A stretch of DNA of 64,000 nt, from assembly GCA_016719565.1 (NCBI GenBank), contig JADJYU010000013.1:174897-238896 (forward strand), in the 5' to 3' direction. Source of the DNA: Ignavibacteria bacterium. Its GTDB lineage: Bacteria; Bacteroidota; Ignavibacteria; Tepidaquicellales; Tepidaquicellaceae. This document shows, in pieces, positions 8,165 to 18,443 of this stretch. A program made the position numbers and the translations under genes. The notes beneath the pieces are model-generated. The model was given only the letters and a program-made list of their open reading frames with translations, did no database searches and was not told the DNA's origin. The first letter of the stretch is position 1; each line of letters starts with the position of its first letter.

Positions 8165-9180
8165 TTCTGATTGGATTCCCGCCGGGAGCACGCGGGAATG
8201 ACAATCATAAAGCGCGCGCGAATGACAATCAAAAAAATTCACAACTTGAATCTTGTTGCTGATTGGATTCCCGCCAGGAGCACGCGGGAATGACAAACAT
8301 ATAGCGCGCGTGAATGACAAACATAAAGCGCGCGCGAATGACAATCAAAAAAATTCACAACTTGAATCTTGTTGATGATTGGATTCCCGCCGGGAGCACG
8401 CGGGAATGACAAACATATAGCGCGCGCGAATGACAAACATAAAGCGCGCGCGAATGACAAACATAAAGCGCGCGCGAATGACAATCAAAAAAATTCACAA
8501 CTTGAATCTTGTTGCTGATTGGATTCCCGCCAGGAGCACGCGGGAATGACAAACATATAGCGCGCGGGAATGACATAAAGCGCGCGCGAATGACAAACAA
8601 AAAATCACAATCACTTGAATCTTGTTGATTGGATTCCCGCCGGGAGCACGCGGGAATGACAAACATATAGCGCGCGAATGACAAACATAAAGCGCGGAAT
8701 GACAATCAAAAGCGCGCGAATGACAATCAAAAAAATTCACAACTTGAATCTTGTTGATTGGATTCCCGCCGGGAGCACGCGGGAATGACAAACATATAGC
8801 ACGCGGGAATGACAAACATATAGCGCGCGCGAATGACAAACATATAGCGCGCGCGAATGGCAATCAAAAAAATTCACAACTTGAATCTTGTTGCTGATTG
8901 GATTCCCGCCGGGAGCACGCGGGAATGACAAACATATGACAAACATAAAGCGCGCGCGAATGACAAACATAAAGCGCGCGCGAATGACAATCAAAAAAAT
9001 TAACAACTTGAATCTTGTTGCTGATTGGATTCCCGCCGGGAGCATGCGGGAATGACAAACAAAAAGCGCGCGCGAATGACAATCAAAAAAATTCACAACT
9101 TGAATCTTGTTGATGATTGGATTCCCGCCGGGAGCACGCGGGAATGACAAACATATAGCGCGCGTGAATGACAATCAAAA
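8165..9180. repeat. Nested array of dRS3-like palindromes and 24-bp GC-rich units
   Basis: Nine copies of a 25-bp element, ATTCCCGC ... GCGGGAAT with a 9-nt centre, start at 8175, 8267, 8383, 8523, 8633, 8762, 8902, 9029 and 9121. The centre is CGGGAGCAC in most (CAGGAGCAC in two, CGGGAGCAT in one). Between them lie one to several 24-bp units (AATGACAAACATAAAG plus a CGCG run), then TCAAAAAAATTCACAACTTG and AATCTTGTTG. Period lengths include 92, 116 and 140, that is 92 + n x 24. The reverse strand shows open frames through the array, which I treat as spurious. It lies between convergent genes. Confidence 0.9.
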
Positions 9181-9182
9181 AA

Positions 9183-9222
9183 TATACTAACTACTAACTA
9201 TTAACTATTAACTACTAACTAT
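9183..9222. repeat. Short tandem repeat beside a stop codon
   Basis: A run of near-identical ACTAACT / ATTAACT heptamers fills 9187-9222 up to and across the stop of the minus-strand gene (stop at 9219-9221). A comparable tract borders the stop of the minus-strand gene at 38217. Confidence 0.7.
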
Positions 9223-12200
9223 TTCACCACTATCATTCTCTTTATATCCTTAAACTCTCCCGATTCGAGTCTGTAGAAGTATGCTCCGCTCGAAAGGTTA
9301 GCAGCGCTGAAGTTTATGCTGTAATTTCCTGCCGGCTTCTGTTCGTTTACAAGCGTCATTACTTCTTTTCCGAGAACGTCATAAACTCTCAGAGTTACAA
9401 TACCCTGTTTTGGAATTGAGAAATTGATCTTCGTCGTCGGGTTAAAAGGATTCGGATAATTTTGTGACAGAGAATATCTGTCAGGAATTGCCGAGAAGGA
9501 GCTATTCGGTTCAATTCCCGTAATCAGTCCGTTTACAAAATCGAGAGCGCCTTTTACGAATCTTGAAACAGGTGATCCCGGAGGACTGTCTGCTGCAGGT
9601 CTGAGAGATTCAAGATCGATACCCATTATTGCAACGTTGAATGTTGGTGAAATTCTTCCGATGGAGTTTATAGAATCCGGGAAGAGTCTGAATCTGTAAA
9701 GATTATAGAGTTCATTCTGCGGAGCGGATAAAGATTTTTTTATAACCTCAGGCCAAACACCGGAGACACTGTCAAATGTGTTGGGGTACAGCGTCATTCC
9801 TCTTAAGCCAACTGTTCCGCTTCCCGGTCTGTCAGCCATGAACTGAAATCCGAGAGTGCTTCTTGCGAATGCAGTATCTAAGAATGTCGATCCTGTTCTG
9901 TCAAGATTGTATCCTACATCTTCTGCAAAAATTACAAGCTTTGATTTCACTGTAGAAGTACCTGCTGCGAGGTAAGATTTGATAGAATCTTTTACGACGT
10001 TTGACATCAGTGAAGTTCCTTCGCCGAGTAGTACAACAGTCTTGTAACCTCTGAGAGAAATTGATGTAGTGCCTGTAGTATTTCCTCTCTTATTATAAAG
10101 GTCGTAAGTAGCGCTGAGAGTATTGAGATTATTTATCAGTGAGTCTCTGGAAGTTCTGCAGGCTGTAACCGTGGAATCATACATAATAAGTATATCACCG
10201 CGGGATTGTCTTTTTACAGTAAGCGCAAAATTCTGTGAAGCTTTGAGAGAATCGTTTGCATTGTATGCCCATACAGACCATTGACCTACGGCAGAGTCAC
10301 CGGGATTTAATCCAAGTCCGCCGAGTATTCCGTCGAGAGCAAAGTTTGTAAATGACAAAGCAGAATCGTAGCCGCCTGCATTTGACGGCAGAGTGAGTAC
10401 AACTGAGCTGATGGTCGGACTTCCGAATTTCCATTTATATGTAGTGCCCTGTCCTGATCTTGACCAGTTGATATTTATAGTCGAAGTATTGAACGGTGAA
10501 GTTGTAATTGTTGTACCGCTCGGAGGTGAAGATAAATTAAAAGATGTAAGTTCAGGTACACCTCTTTTAAGCGTGATCGCTCTCGGTCCGTTCGCAGCTT
10601 TGAGCGAGTCATTATTCTGATCATTTCTGAAAGCCCATACATCCCACTGACCTACGAGAGAATCTCCCTGCGCAAGTCCGATCCCTGCAAGCGCATTATC
10701 GAGCGCGCCCGCGGTAAGCGTCAGAAGATTTGATGTAGAAGGAATAGTAAGTCTTCTCGGATTTGAAGAAGGACTTCCGAATATCCATTTATAAGAAGCA
10801 GTTGATGCTGATGTATCCCATGAAATATTTATTGGAGTATTTGAATTCGGGAATGATACAACTCTGGCGCCTGAAGGAGGCGACTGGAGATTGAAAGCGT
10901 TTAACGGATAAGTAACAATCTGCATTGCTCCTGTCCATGCATTGTAAAATGAAGATGCGCCTGCTTTATCATCAGCCCATATTGCAACTACTTTACCAAC
11001 GCTTGCTGCAATGCCAATATAATCGCCCATATAACCGCCGCCAAGACCTGAAGCGGGTTTAGGTCTGAAATGGTGATCAGCGACTTCAACGTCAGTAAAA
11101 GTAGAACCGCCGTCAATGGACCTGGAAATATAAACTGAACATGAATCACCAACTGAAGGGAAAGCTCTGTTGTCATAATATACAACGTTCACACCGCCCG
11201 CGTCATCTACGCATACAGCGGGGAAGAACTGAACCTTACCGTTATTCAATGCATCCTGATTTACTCTGACACCTGCAGACCAGGTTACGCCGTTGTCGGT
11301 TGATTTCCTGAGTATAACGTCAGCATCGCTTCCGGCAGGCGCCAGATTGAGCTGGCTTGTTACAACATAGATCCAGCCTCTTCTTGAGCCGTTAGTTCTA
11401 TCGATCGCAATTCTCGGGAAACCGTTAGTTCTGATGCCCCATCCGTTGAATGAAGTGGATCTGCTTCCGTTCACATCAAAAGCGTTTTCGGTAGCGGTAT
11501 AAGAGACGCCGCCGTTCGTAGATTTTGCTACTCCGACATAATCTTCTGTAAAAGGAGATGAAGATACTCCGGCTGTCCATACAACAAAAACATTTCCGTC
11601 AGGACCGACTGCAACATCGTGACCCTGCGCATTGTGTCCGGAAGGAGTTGAATTAATTATAACAGCCGGATCCCAGGTAACGCCGCTGTTTGTAGTTCTT
11701 GCAGCTCTTCCGTTAGCGGGGCTTGTGCCGAAGCTTGTCCATGCAAAATAACTGTTACCGTAAAAAGGACTCGTAGGGGAGTCATCAGTACCGGCAAGAT
11801 TTTTATCTGCGTTGGCGTCATTCACAACCTGATAAGTTGCAGACCAGGTCTGTCCGTTATCAGTGGAATAATTTGCGCCCATACCTGTAACACCGCCGAA
11901 GTTTGTAGCGCTGGAAAGGTGTGTAAAAATAATCGTATTATTTTTATCTATTGTCGGACCGGGATCGCCTCTCTGATCATTTAAGTTCGGAGCGTTGATA
12001 GAATCAGATCCTATCCATGTAAGTCCGCCGTCAGTAGTTCTGTAAGAACCTGAATTGATGAAAGATGACCTTGAAGAATTTGAAGAACCGAAAAGAATAT
12101 TCGGATTATTCGGATTTCTTACAAGAATGACTTCTGTCTGAACAGTAGCAGTGGACGGCAATACTCTTACATTTGGAAACGTAGTAAGTACGCCGATAGG

Positions 12201-12392
12201 AGTAATGTTGATCCTGGGTGAAAATGTGAACTGTTTTATATCGGTACCGGTATACGGAAGTGGAGCGTAATCTCCCGACATCATAGCCGGCGTACGGGGA
12301 TTATTCCATCTCGGATCATCATCCCGGGATTTCTGTCCCATGAAAATTACCGCAGATAAAATAATCACCGAAAGCAGAAAATACTTTTTCAT
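9219..12392 (-). CDS. Exported BNR/sialidase-like beta-propeller protein with T9SS C-terminal signal
   Basis: 1057 residues. A signal peptide (residues 3-18) is followed by a propeller region (~70-490) with many Asp-box motifs such as TTDGGLTW, STDNGQTW, TTNSGVTW and STDNGVTW, as in sialidase-like folds. Two ~110-residue repeats follow (FNLQSPPSGARV and FNLSSPPSGTTI), each with a WxFGSPT-like core. Next comes a ~180-residue region starting GDILIMYDSTVTACR, and finally the T9SS sorting domain (YSLSQNYPNPFNPTTKINF to the C-terminal Lys). It is predicted to be secreted or surface-attached. Enzymatic activity is not predictable; no catalytic set of a true sialidase was recognised. A second T9SS gene lies upstream, separated by 107 bp. 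Confidence 0.87.
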   Translation of the reverse strand: MKKYFLLSVIILSAVIFMGQKSRDDDPRWNNPRTPAMMSGDYAPLPYTGTDIKQFTFSPRINITPIGVLTTFPNVRVLPSTATVQTEVILVRNPNNPNILFGSSNSSRSSFINSGSYRTTDGGLTWIGSDSINAPNLNDQRGDPGPTIDKNNTIIFTHLSSATNFGGVTGMGANYSTDNGQTWSATYQVVNDANADKNLAGTDDSPTSPFYGNSYFAWTSFGTSPANGRAARTTNSGVTWDPAVIINSTPSGHNAQGHDVAVGPDGNVFVVWTAGVSSSPFTEDYVGVAKSTNGGVSYTATENAFDVNGSRSTSFNGWGIRTNGFPRIAIDRTNGSRRGWIYVVTSQLNLAPAGSDADVILRKSTDNGVTWSAGVRVNQDALNNGKVQFFPAVCVDDAGGVNVVYYDNRAFPSVGDSCSVYISRSIDGGSTFTDVEVADHHFRPKPASGLGGGYMGDYIGIAASVGKVVAIWADDKAGASSFYNAWTGAMQIVTYPLNAFNLQSPPSGARVVSFPNSNTPINISWDTSASTASYKWIFGSPSSNPRRLTIPSTSNLLTLTAGALDNALAGIGLAQGDSLVGQWDVWAFRNDQNNDSLKAANGPRAITLKRGVPELTSFNLSSPPSGTTITTSPFNTSTININWSRSGQGTTYKWKFGSPTISSVVLTLPSNAGGYDSALSFTNFALDGILGGLGLNPGDSAVGQWSVWAYNANDSLKASQNFALTVKRQSRGDILIMYDSTVTACRTSRDSLINNLNTLSATYDLYNKRGNTTGTTSISLRGYKTVVLLGEGTSLMSNVVKDSIKSYLAAGTSTVKSKLVIFAEDVGYNLDRTGSTFLDTAFARSTLGFQFMADRPGSGTVGLRGMTLYPNTFDSVSGVWPEVIKKSLSAPQNELYNLYRFRLFPDSINSIGRISPTFNVAIMGIDLESLRPAADSPPGSPVSRFVKGALDFVNGLITGIEPNSSFSAIPDRYSLSQNYPNPFNPTTKINFSIPKQGIVTLRVYDVLGKEVMTLVNEQKPAGNYSINFSAANLSSGAYFYRLESGEFKDIKRMIVVK

Positions 12393-12499
12393 TTAATTTC
12401 CTTTCTTTGGTTTGGTTGATTTATAAATAGATTGAACTTTTTAATGAAAATTCTGAAAAGGATTTTTTACTCCGGATATTTCAAAAGGAAAGTAAAGGA

Positions 12500-14599
12500 T
12501 CATTTCAGCAGGAGCATTTTTTTTGTATCGATTAAATTTCCGTCAGCTCTCATTACATAAAAATAAACCCCGCTTGGAATTCCCACTGCATTGAAAACAG
12601 TCTCATGGTTCCCGGAAGGTTTGACTTCATTTACAAGTGTTAAAATTTGATTGCCTAAAATATCATAAATCTTTAATTCTAAAAATGCTTTTTTTGTTAG
12701 ATTATATTTTATTACAGTGGAAGGGTTAAACGGATTTGGATAATTCTGATGAAGCGTGTAATTACTCTGAACAGCTGAATTACCTAATACCGTTACGCCG
12801 CTTGCAGGATTTAAATACTTTGCGATAATTCCGTTACCTCCCGAGATCCAGCCTTCGTCATTATTCTTAAAATGGATCCCGAATATTCTGTCAACAAAAT
12901 TATTATCATCTTCTTCTATCCAGCTCGCGCCTGCGTTTGTGGATCTGTAAATGAATCCGTAATCACCGACAGCCCAGTAATTACTTTCGCCGGAAATATG
13001 AACATTGTTAAGATATTTACCCGGAGGAATGATCTTCTCATTCCAGTTTACGCCGCCGTCATTTGTAATAAAAATTTTATTGCTGTAAGTAAATGCAATG
13101 CCGGAGTTTTCATTATAGAAATCAATACCGCCGACTGTACTGCCGAAGTCACCTGTATGAGGTACGAACCAGTTATTACCGGAATCAGTGGTTTTATAAA
13201 TTTTCTTTTCCTGTGAAGAATACCATCCGGTATTTGAATTTATAAATTGTATATCAGTGATCTCAAAATTCTGATCAGCGGGAATTACTGCAGTTGAATT
13301 AAATCCGTCAGTAGTTTTCACAAGCAGTCCAGAATCACCGCATACCCATCCTTCATTCTCATTAAAAAAATATAATGCATTAAGTGAACGCTGCGTATTG
13401 AGATTTACAGTTTCCCAGCCTGATCCGCTGTTAGTAGTCTTGATCAATTTGCCTGAATATCCCGCGCAGTAGCCGGTATTTTCCGAAGGCATAGATATAT
13501 TGAAAAGAAAATCATTTGTTGCACCCGCCTGAGATCTGATCCAGTCAACACCGCCGTTTGTTGTTTTCACAAAACTTCCCTGACCGCCGCATCCGAATCC
13601 AGTATTGTCATTTATGAAATCGACAGAGTAAATGAAATTCCTGAAACCGGAAGTTTTACCTGACCAGTTTAATCCGCTGTTAAGAGATTTCTGTATTGAA
13701 CCTTTATTACCGACGCTTAAAACATCTTCGGTACCGAATGCCCTGACGGAATACTGAGCTTCTGAAGTAGATGAAGTAAGACCTGTCCAGTTCAGCCCGC
13801 CGTTAGTTGTTTTGAAAATACTTCCGTAATCGCTCGATGCAAATCCTGTCAGAGCATCTCCGAATGAGATACAATAAAACCAGTAACCTGTCTGAGTGGA
13901 AGATCCTGTCCAGCTGAGACCTGCATTAGTGCTGCGGAGAATAGTACCGTATGCTCCGCTTATATAAGCGTTAAGCGAATCCCGGAACATTATATCAAAG
14001 AAATAATTATTGTTTCCCGTATTTATCTGCTGCCACGTCTCTCCGTAATCAGCAGATCTTGCGTAAGCTCCGTTAAGTCCGGCGGCGAGAAAGACATTCC
14101 CGTAGACTGCGCAGCTTGTAAGCGACCGTGTAATGTTCGTTTGTTTTCTTTCAAAAGTATTTCCTCCGTCAGTTGTTTTCATTACAATCCCTGTATCCCC
14201 GACGATGATGCCGGTATTTGCATTCAGGAATCTGACGCAGAATAAGTTGCCGGTAGTGCCTGAAATTATTTCATCCCAGAATATCCCGCCGTTTGTAGTA
14301 GTGAATATCGTTCCGTAAAGTCCGCAGGCCCATCCCGTGTTTTCATCAATAAAGGAAAGCGAACGGATACTCTCTTTAGTTTTAGTCTTATTGACTTTCC
14401 AGGTCTCGCCGCCGTCTGTAGTTTTTATGATCGTGCCGCCGTCACCGCAGGCGAATCCCGTGCTGCTGTTTATGAAATGAGAACCGAAAAGAATATTTCC
14501 CTGCGGAAGGGGATTCTGCCACTGCCATTGAGTAAAGCCGGTAGAAGTAAGTGTCGTAATTATTAAAAGGAAAATAAATCTAAGATAAAGAGATGTCAT
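12500..14599 (-). CDS. Exported YCF48/BNR-repeat protein with T9SS C-terminal signal
   Basis: 699 residues. Signal peptide at residues 5-22, then about a dozen ~40-45-residue blades of the YCF48/photosystem II assembly-factor-like type, each with a pattern such as TGFACGDGGTIIKTTDGG and a following W. The end is a T9SS type A sorting domain with YTLHQNYPNPFNPSTVIKYN and a final KKMLLLK. The fold is a seven-bladed-type propeller repeated; in these bacteria such proteins are surface or secreted, with no known enzymatic role. The photosystem name reflects the fold only. Confidence 0.87.
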   Translation of the reverse strand: MTSLYLRFIFLLIITTLTSTGFTQWQWQNPLPQGNILFGSHFINSSTGFACGDGGTIIKTTDGGETWKVNKTKTKESIRSLSFIDENTGWACGLYGTIFTTTNGGIFWDEIISGTTGNLFCVRFLNANTGIIVGDTGIVMKTTDGGNTFERKQTNITRSLTSCAVYGNVFLAAGLNGAYARSADYGETWQQINTGNNNYFFDIMFRDSLNAYISGAYGTILRSTNAGLSWTGSSTQTGYWFYCISFGDALTGFASSDYGSIFKTTNGGLNWTGLTSSTSEAQYSVRAFGTEDVLSVGNKGSIQKSLNSGLNWSGKTSGFRNFIYSVDFINDNTGFGCGGQGSFVKTTNGGVDWIRSQAGATNDFLFNISMPSENTGYCAGYSGKLIKTTNSGSGWETVNLNTQRSLNALYFFNENEGWVCGDSGLLVKTTDGFNSTAVIPADQNFEITDIQFINSNTGWYSSQEKKIYKTTDSGNNWFVPHTGDFGSTVGGIDFYNENSGIAFTYSNKIFITNDGGVNWNEKIIPPGKYLNNVHISGESNYWAVGDYGFIYRSTNAGASWIEEDDNNFVDRIFGIHFKNNDEGWISGGNGIIAKYLNPASGVTVLGNSAVQSNYTLHQNYPNPFNPSTVIKYNLTKKAFLELKIYDILGNQILTLVNEVKPSGNHETVFNAVGIPSGVYFYVMRADGNLIDTKKMLLLK

Positions 14600-14689
14600 T
14601 ATAAAAAATTATGCTGTGGTTAAAATCGTTACATTTATAGAATAATATAAATTGATTAATTTAAAAGAAACATTCCAAATAAAAATTAA

Positions 14690-15502
14690 TTGAAAAAGAA
14701 AATAACCGGAAGAAGCCCTATCGGAGTTTTTGACTCAGGTATAGGCGGACTTACTGTAGCGAGATCGTTATTTGAAATACTTCCCAATGAAAACATAATC
14801 TATCTCGGAGACACTGCCCGGCTTCCTTACGGCACAAAATCAAAAGAGACTGTAATAAAATATTCACTTGAGATCACAAAATTCCTTCTGCATAAAAATG
14901 TCAAGATGGTGGTAGTCGCCTGCAACACTGCGTCATCAGTGGCTTTGCCATATCTCAGAAAGATCACAAAACTTCCCGTAATCGGAGTGATAAAGCCGGG
15001 CAGTAAAGCTGCAGTAGCCGGAACAAATAATTATAAGATCGGTGTCATCGGCACTCTAGGGACAATTCAGAGTTACGCTTACAAAACGCAGATACATCAG
15101 ATCGAAAGAAACACGGAAGTGTTTTCAAAAGCCTGCAGTCTTTTCGTTCAGCTCGCTGAAGACGGATGGACGGAAAATAAAATTGCAGAGATGACAGCGA
15201 AAGAATATCTGACGGAATTTAAGAATATGAATATAGACACGCTTATACTCGGCTGCACTCATTATCCTATTTTAAAAAGTACCATTTCAAAAGTAATGGG
15301 AAAAAAAATTAAGTTAATAGACTCGGGAGAAGAGGCGGCAAAGGAAGTCAGGAGAATACTTATACAGAACCATATGCTGAACAGTCAGAAGAAAAACGGA
15401 GTGCATAAATTTTATGTAACAGACTTTCAGAAAAAATTCAAGGAGATAAGCGAGAGATTTCTGGGGCAGCCGATACATGATGTGAAGAAGGTAAAGCTCT
15501 AA
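14690..15502 (+). CDS. murI: Glutamate racemase
   Basis: 270 residues, starting at TTG 14690. It interconverts L- and D-glutamate, supplying D-Glu for peptidoglycan. All family landmarks are present: IGVFDSGIGGLTVARSL at the start, GDTARLPYG, the first catalytic Cys in VVACNTASSVA (about residue 80) and the second in LGCTHYPIL (about 190). Length is normal. It is transcribed divergently from the T9SS gene upstream. Confidence 0.95.
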   Translation: MKKKITGRSPIGVFDSGIGGLTVARSLFEILPNENIIYLGDTARLPYGTKSKETVIKYSLEITKFLLHKNVKMVVVACNTASSVALPYLRKITKLPVIGVIKPGSKAAVAGTNNYKIGVIGTLGTIQSYAYKTQIHQIERNTEVFSKACSLFVQLAEDGWTENKIAEMTAKEYLTEFKNMNIDTLILGCTHYPILKSTISKVMGKKIKLIDSGEEAAKEVRRILIQNHMLNSQKKNGVHKFYVTDFQKKFKEISERFLGQPIHDVKKVKL

Positions 15503-15684
15503 TTTCAAATTGCAAATTTCAAATGTCAAAAATAATAATGATATTTGCATTTCATTCTCTTTCCCATTTCTTTTAAAGGGAGAGCCGGGGGGTCAGAACC
15601 GGAGACGCATTTGTTAGAAATGAAACAGACAGAAAAATCATTTAAGCCAAAGGAAAGATTTAATCTGAATTTAAAAAAATTGAA

Positions 15685-16263
15685 ATGACAGAAAAAGAAG
15701 TAATAGATATTTTCAAAAAAACCGGCGCAATGCTTGAAGGACACTTCGTACTTACTTCAGGATTTCACAGTCCCCATTATTTTCAGTGCGCGAAAGTCCT
15801 GCAGTATCCGGAATACAATACGCTGTTCGCGTCAATGATAGCGGCGCATTTTAGCGATACAAAAATAGACGCCGTAATTACGCCGGCAGTAGGCGGGATC
15901 GTATTCGGAACGGAAACAGGAAGGCAGATGAATAAGCGAACAATTTTCGCCGAGAGGGAAAACGGAAAGATGACTCTGCGAAGGGGATTTGAAATTAAGC
16001 CGGGCGAGAATTATTTAGTATGTGAAGATGTGGTAACGACTGGAGGAAGCGTATTTGAAGTGATAGAGCTGTTAAAGGAATACGGAGCAAATGCAGCCGG
16101 AGTGGGATTTATAATTGACAGAAGCAACGGAAAGGCGGACTTCGGTACCAAGCAGTATTCGCTTGCAAAAATGGAAGTGATAAAATATGCGGAAGACGAA
16201 CTTCCGGAATGGCTGGAAAAGATCCCCGTCACCAAACCCGGCAGCAGGGATCTCAAAAAATAA
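15685..16263 (+). CDS. pyrE: Orotate phosphoribosyltransferase
   Basis: 192 residues. It makes orotidine 5'-phosphate from orotate and PRPP in pyrimidine synthesis. The PRPP-binding loop is YLVCEDVVTTGGSVFEVIEL (about residues 111-130) and the orotate-side motif TSGFHSPHYFQCAKV is near residue 25. ITPAVGGIVFGTETGRQ and FAEREN complete the fold. The 180-bp gap to murI holds no gene, and the stop of a convergent META-domain gene is only 4 bp away. Confidence 0.94.
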   Translation: MTEKEVIDIFKKTGAMLEGHFVLTSGFHSPHYFQCAKVLQYPEYNTLFASMIAAHFSDTKIDAVITPAVGGIVFGTETGRQMNKRTIFAERENGKMTLRRGFEIKPGENYLVCEDVVTTGGSVFEVIELLKEYGANAAGVGFIIDRSNGKADFGTKQYSLAKMEVIKYAEDELPEWLEKIPVTKPGSRDLKK

Positions 16264-16266
16264 AAT

Positions 16267-17019
16267 TTACTTATCTGAAACGCGGAATCTTGCCAGCACT
16301 ACTTTTCCGTTATGTAATATCAGGTCTGTGTTATTTTCGATAGAATATTGTCCGACAAGTCCGAGCGCATCCTTGAAGATCATTTCCATTTCCATCTCAG
16401 GACAAGCCATCATAGTTGATATCTCAATATTGATCTTCATAGCATTATCACTATTTCTTTTGAATCTGCCTCCGAGCGTATTACAGAACTTTGCGCTTAC
16501 TTTTTTATCATCACTGAAATTAATAGTATATGGCGCGCCGTTTGAGCCTGTCCCGACAGATTTTCCTACAAGTTCGTAAAGCTCCCAGTTTGTATTGGTC
16601 AGAGATGTTTCTACAGAATTACCTTCGAGTTTTGCAAGCAGCATTTTCCCGCTTTGAAGCATAAGAACATTATCCTTTAAAATTACATTATTCGTCTTTT
16701 GAAGAGCTTTAAGGAATGCTGTTTCAGTTTCCATATTTTCACACATCATCCTTGTCGAGGCGGCTGTCATCTTTAATTTATATTTGCCGTCGAAAGTATA
16801 AGAGCCGCTTATACTGTTGCAGCTTGCGTTACCGGTGAAACTGCCGTCTTCAGAGAAAATTAAATAAGGGGTTTGCATTTTATCAGATGATTCAGATACA
16901 ACTCCTTTTTGTAATTCAGTAAGCATCCATTTTTTACCTGTGAGAGATATTTCCTGTGCGGAGAGATCAGTACTGAAAAGCGCTGAAAGGAATAACAGAA
17001 TTATTAAGTAGTTTAGCAT
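16267..17019 (-). CDS. Secreted protein with two META (HslJ-like) domains
   Basis: About 250 residues from ATG 17019, which begins a good signal peptide (MLNYLIILLFLSALFS...DLSAQE). A TTG at 17049 would add ten residues before that signal and is less likely. Two META domains follow in tandem: the first with GKKWMLTEL, SFTGNASCNSISGSYTFDG and STRMMCENMETETAFLKAL, the second with NTNWELYELVGKSVG, CNTLGGRF and STMMACPEMEMEM. Both keep the paired Cys/Met pattern. Relatives such as HslJ are envelope proteins linked to stress and novobiocin resistance; the exact role is unknown. Confidence 0.83.
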   Translation of the reverse strand: MLNYLIILLFLSALFSTDLSAQEISLTGKKWMLTELQKGVVSESSDKMQTPYLIFSEDGSFTGNASCNSISGSYTFDGKYKLKMTAASTRMMCENMETETAFLKALQKTNNVILKDNVLMLQSGKMLLAKLEGNSVETSLTNTNWELYELVGKSVGTGSNGAPYTINFSDDKKVSAKFCNTLGGRFKRNSDNAMKINIEISTMMACPEMEMEMIFKDALGLVGQYSIENNTDLILHNGKVVLARFRVSDK

Positions 17020-17097
17020 TTGAGTTTTGTTTTTACAAATATATATCAATCGTTAAAATTTAGAAATGGAGAAGTCACAAAAACCAGGAATATAATT

Positions 17098-17172
17098 TAA
17101 CCGCAAAGTCACAAAGGCATAAGTAATCTATTTTTAAAACATTCTCCTTAGCGTCTTCGTGACTTCGCGGTG
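17098..17172. repeat. Imperfect inverted repeat in the gap before the acyl-CoA dehydrogenase
   Basis: AACCGCAAAGTCACAAAG at 17099-17116 has a near-complement, CTTCGTGACTTCGCGGT, about 40 bp downstream. This is one of several degenerate palindromes in the window. No gene is visible in 17050-17279. Confidence 0.5.
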
Positions 17173-17239
17173 TGGGACAGCAGGTAATGTTTTATCATGA
17201 TACTAATAATTTAACATTTCAGTAAAAATTTAATATCAC

Positions 17240-17247
17240 TATATTTG
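17240..17247 (+). promoter_or_regulatory. Possible -7 element of the acyl-CoA dehydrogenase promoter
   Basis: TATATTTG fits the Bacteroidetes TAnnTTTG -7 box and lies 33 bp before the start codon. No good TTTG element is found at the expected -33 position, so confidence is low. Confidence 0.3.
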
Positions 17248-17279
17248 CAATTCGAATTTCAAATCAGAATATTAATTAT

Positions 17280-18424
17280 ATGGATTTTAATTTATCAGAA
17301 CAGGAGCTTGCGGTTCAGAAGCTGGCAAGGGATTTTGCCCGGAATGAAATTGCTCCTCATGTTATGAAGTATGACGAATCGCAGGAATTCCCGATGGAGA
17401 TCGCAAAGAAGCTTGGTGATATTGGTTTTCTCGGGATCATTTTCCCGGAGGAATACGGCGGCTCAGGATTCTCAACTATTGAATACGCGATCATTGTGGA
17501 AGAAATTTCAAAAGTAGATCCTTCTATGGGACTGACAATAGCGGCGCACAACGGACTTTGCACGAATCACATATTCAGTTATGCAAATGATGAACTTAAG
17601 AAAAAATACCTTCCCGATCTCACTACTGGTAAAAAGCTCGGAGCATGGGGACTTACAGAAAACGTTTCAGGCAGTGATGCGGCGGGCATGGCGACTACAG
17701 CTGAAAGAAAGAACGGTCATTACATTATAAACGGAAGCAAACTTTTTATCACGCACGGAAATGTTGGTGAAACAGCTGTTGTCACGGCTGTAACGGATAA
17801 ATCAAAACATAAAAACGGAATATCGGCGTTCATACTTGAAAAGGGATGGAAAGGATTTAAGACCGGTAAAAAGAAAATAAATTAGGTATGCGTTCATCGG
17901 ATACTGCAGAACTTTTATTTGAAAATGTGGAAGTGCCTGCTGAAAATCTGATAGGCGAAGAAGGACAGGGATTCAAACAATGCATGCAGATACTTGACGG
18001 CGGAAGGATTGCAATTGCAGCGCTGTCACTCGGCATTGCGCAGGGAGCTCTGGACGCGTCGCTAAAATATTCCAAAGAAAGAAAACAGTTCGGAAAATCT
18101 TTATCAGAATTTCAGGGAATTCAGTTTAAACTGTCCGACATGGCGACAGAGGCAGATGCTGCAAGATTAATGATCTATAAAGCCGCATGGATGAAAGACA
18201 AAGGAATGAATATAAATCTCAGCGCTGCGATGGCGAAATTATATGCGAGTGAGATCGCCACAAAAGCTACCAATGAAGCTATTCAGATTCACGGAGGATA
18301 CGGGTTTATAAAAGATTTCCCGGTTGAAAAATTATACAGGGACGTAAAACTTATGACTATCGGTGAAGGAACTTCAGAAGTTCAGAAGATGGTGATCGCG
18401 AGAAATATACTTAATATGTTCTGA
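17280..18424 (+). CDS. Acyl-CoA dehydrogenase (frame broken at 17868-17872)
   Basis: Two frames together encode a ~381-residue short/medium-chain acyl-CoA dehydrogenase, the normal length. It carries out the FAD-dependent alpha,beta-dehydrogenation of acyl-CoA, passing electrons to ETF. Visible are FARNEIAPHVMKYDE, LGAWGLTENVSGSDAAGM (substrate/FAD loop), then, after the break, GMRSSDTAELLFENVEVP, IQIHGGYGFIKDFPVEKLYRD and IGEGTSEVQ, whose Glu is the usual catalytic base. Adding one A to the AAAAA run at 17868-17872 restores ENKLGMRSSD exactly as in relatives, so a sequencing or assembly error is the best explanation. The chain-length preference is not clear. A terminator follows. Confidence 0.9.
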
Positions 18425-18443
18425 TAGCAGATAATATTTTTTT

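Noticed and set aside
8156..9174. Several long minus-strand reading frames (Cys/His/Ser-rich) through the 8-9 kb repeat
   Set aside because: They are translations of the repeat units themselves, overlap one another and have no start signals or family.
9219..12392. True sialidase
   Set aside because: Asp-box blades are present, but I could not identify the arginine triad or catalytic Tyr/Glu set.
12500..14599. Photosystem II assembly factor
   Set aside because: The YCF48-type blades are a general propeller fold; export signal and T9SS tail show a surface protein.
17868..17890. Programmed -1 slippage in the acyl-CoA dehydrogenase gene
   Set aside because: T AAA AAG is not a proper slippery heptamer, no stimulatory hairpin is seen, and similar breaks occur at many unrelated A/T runs.
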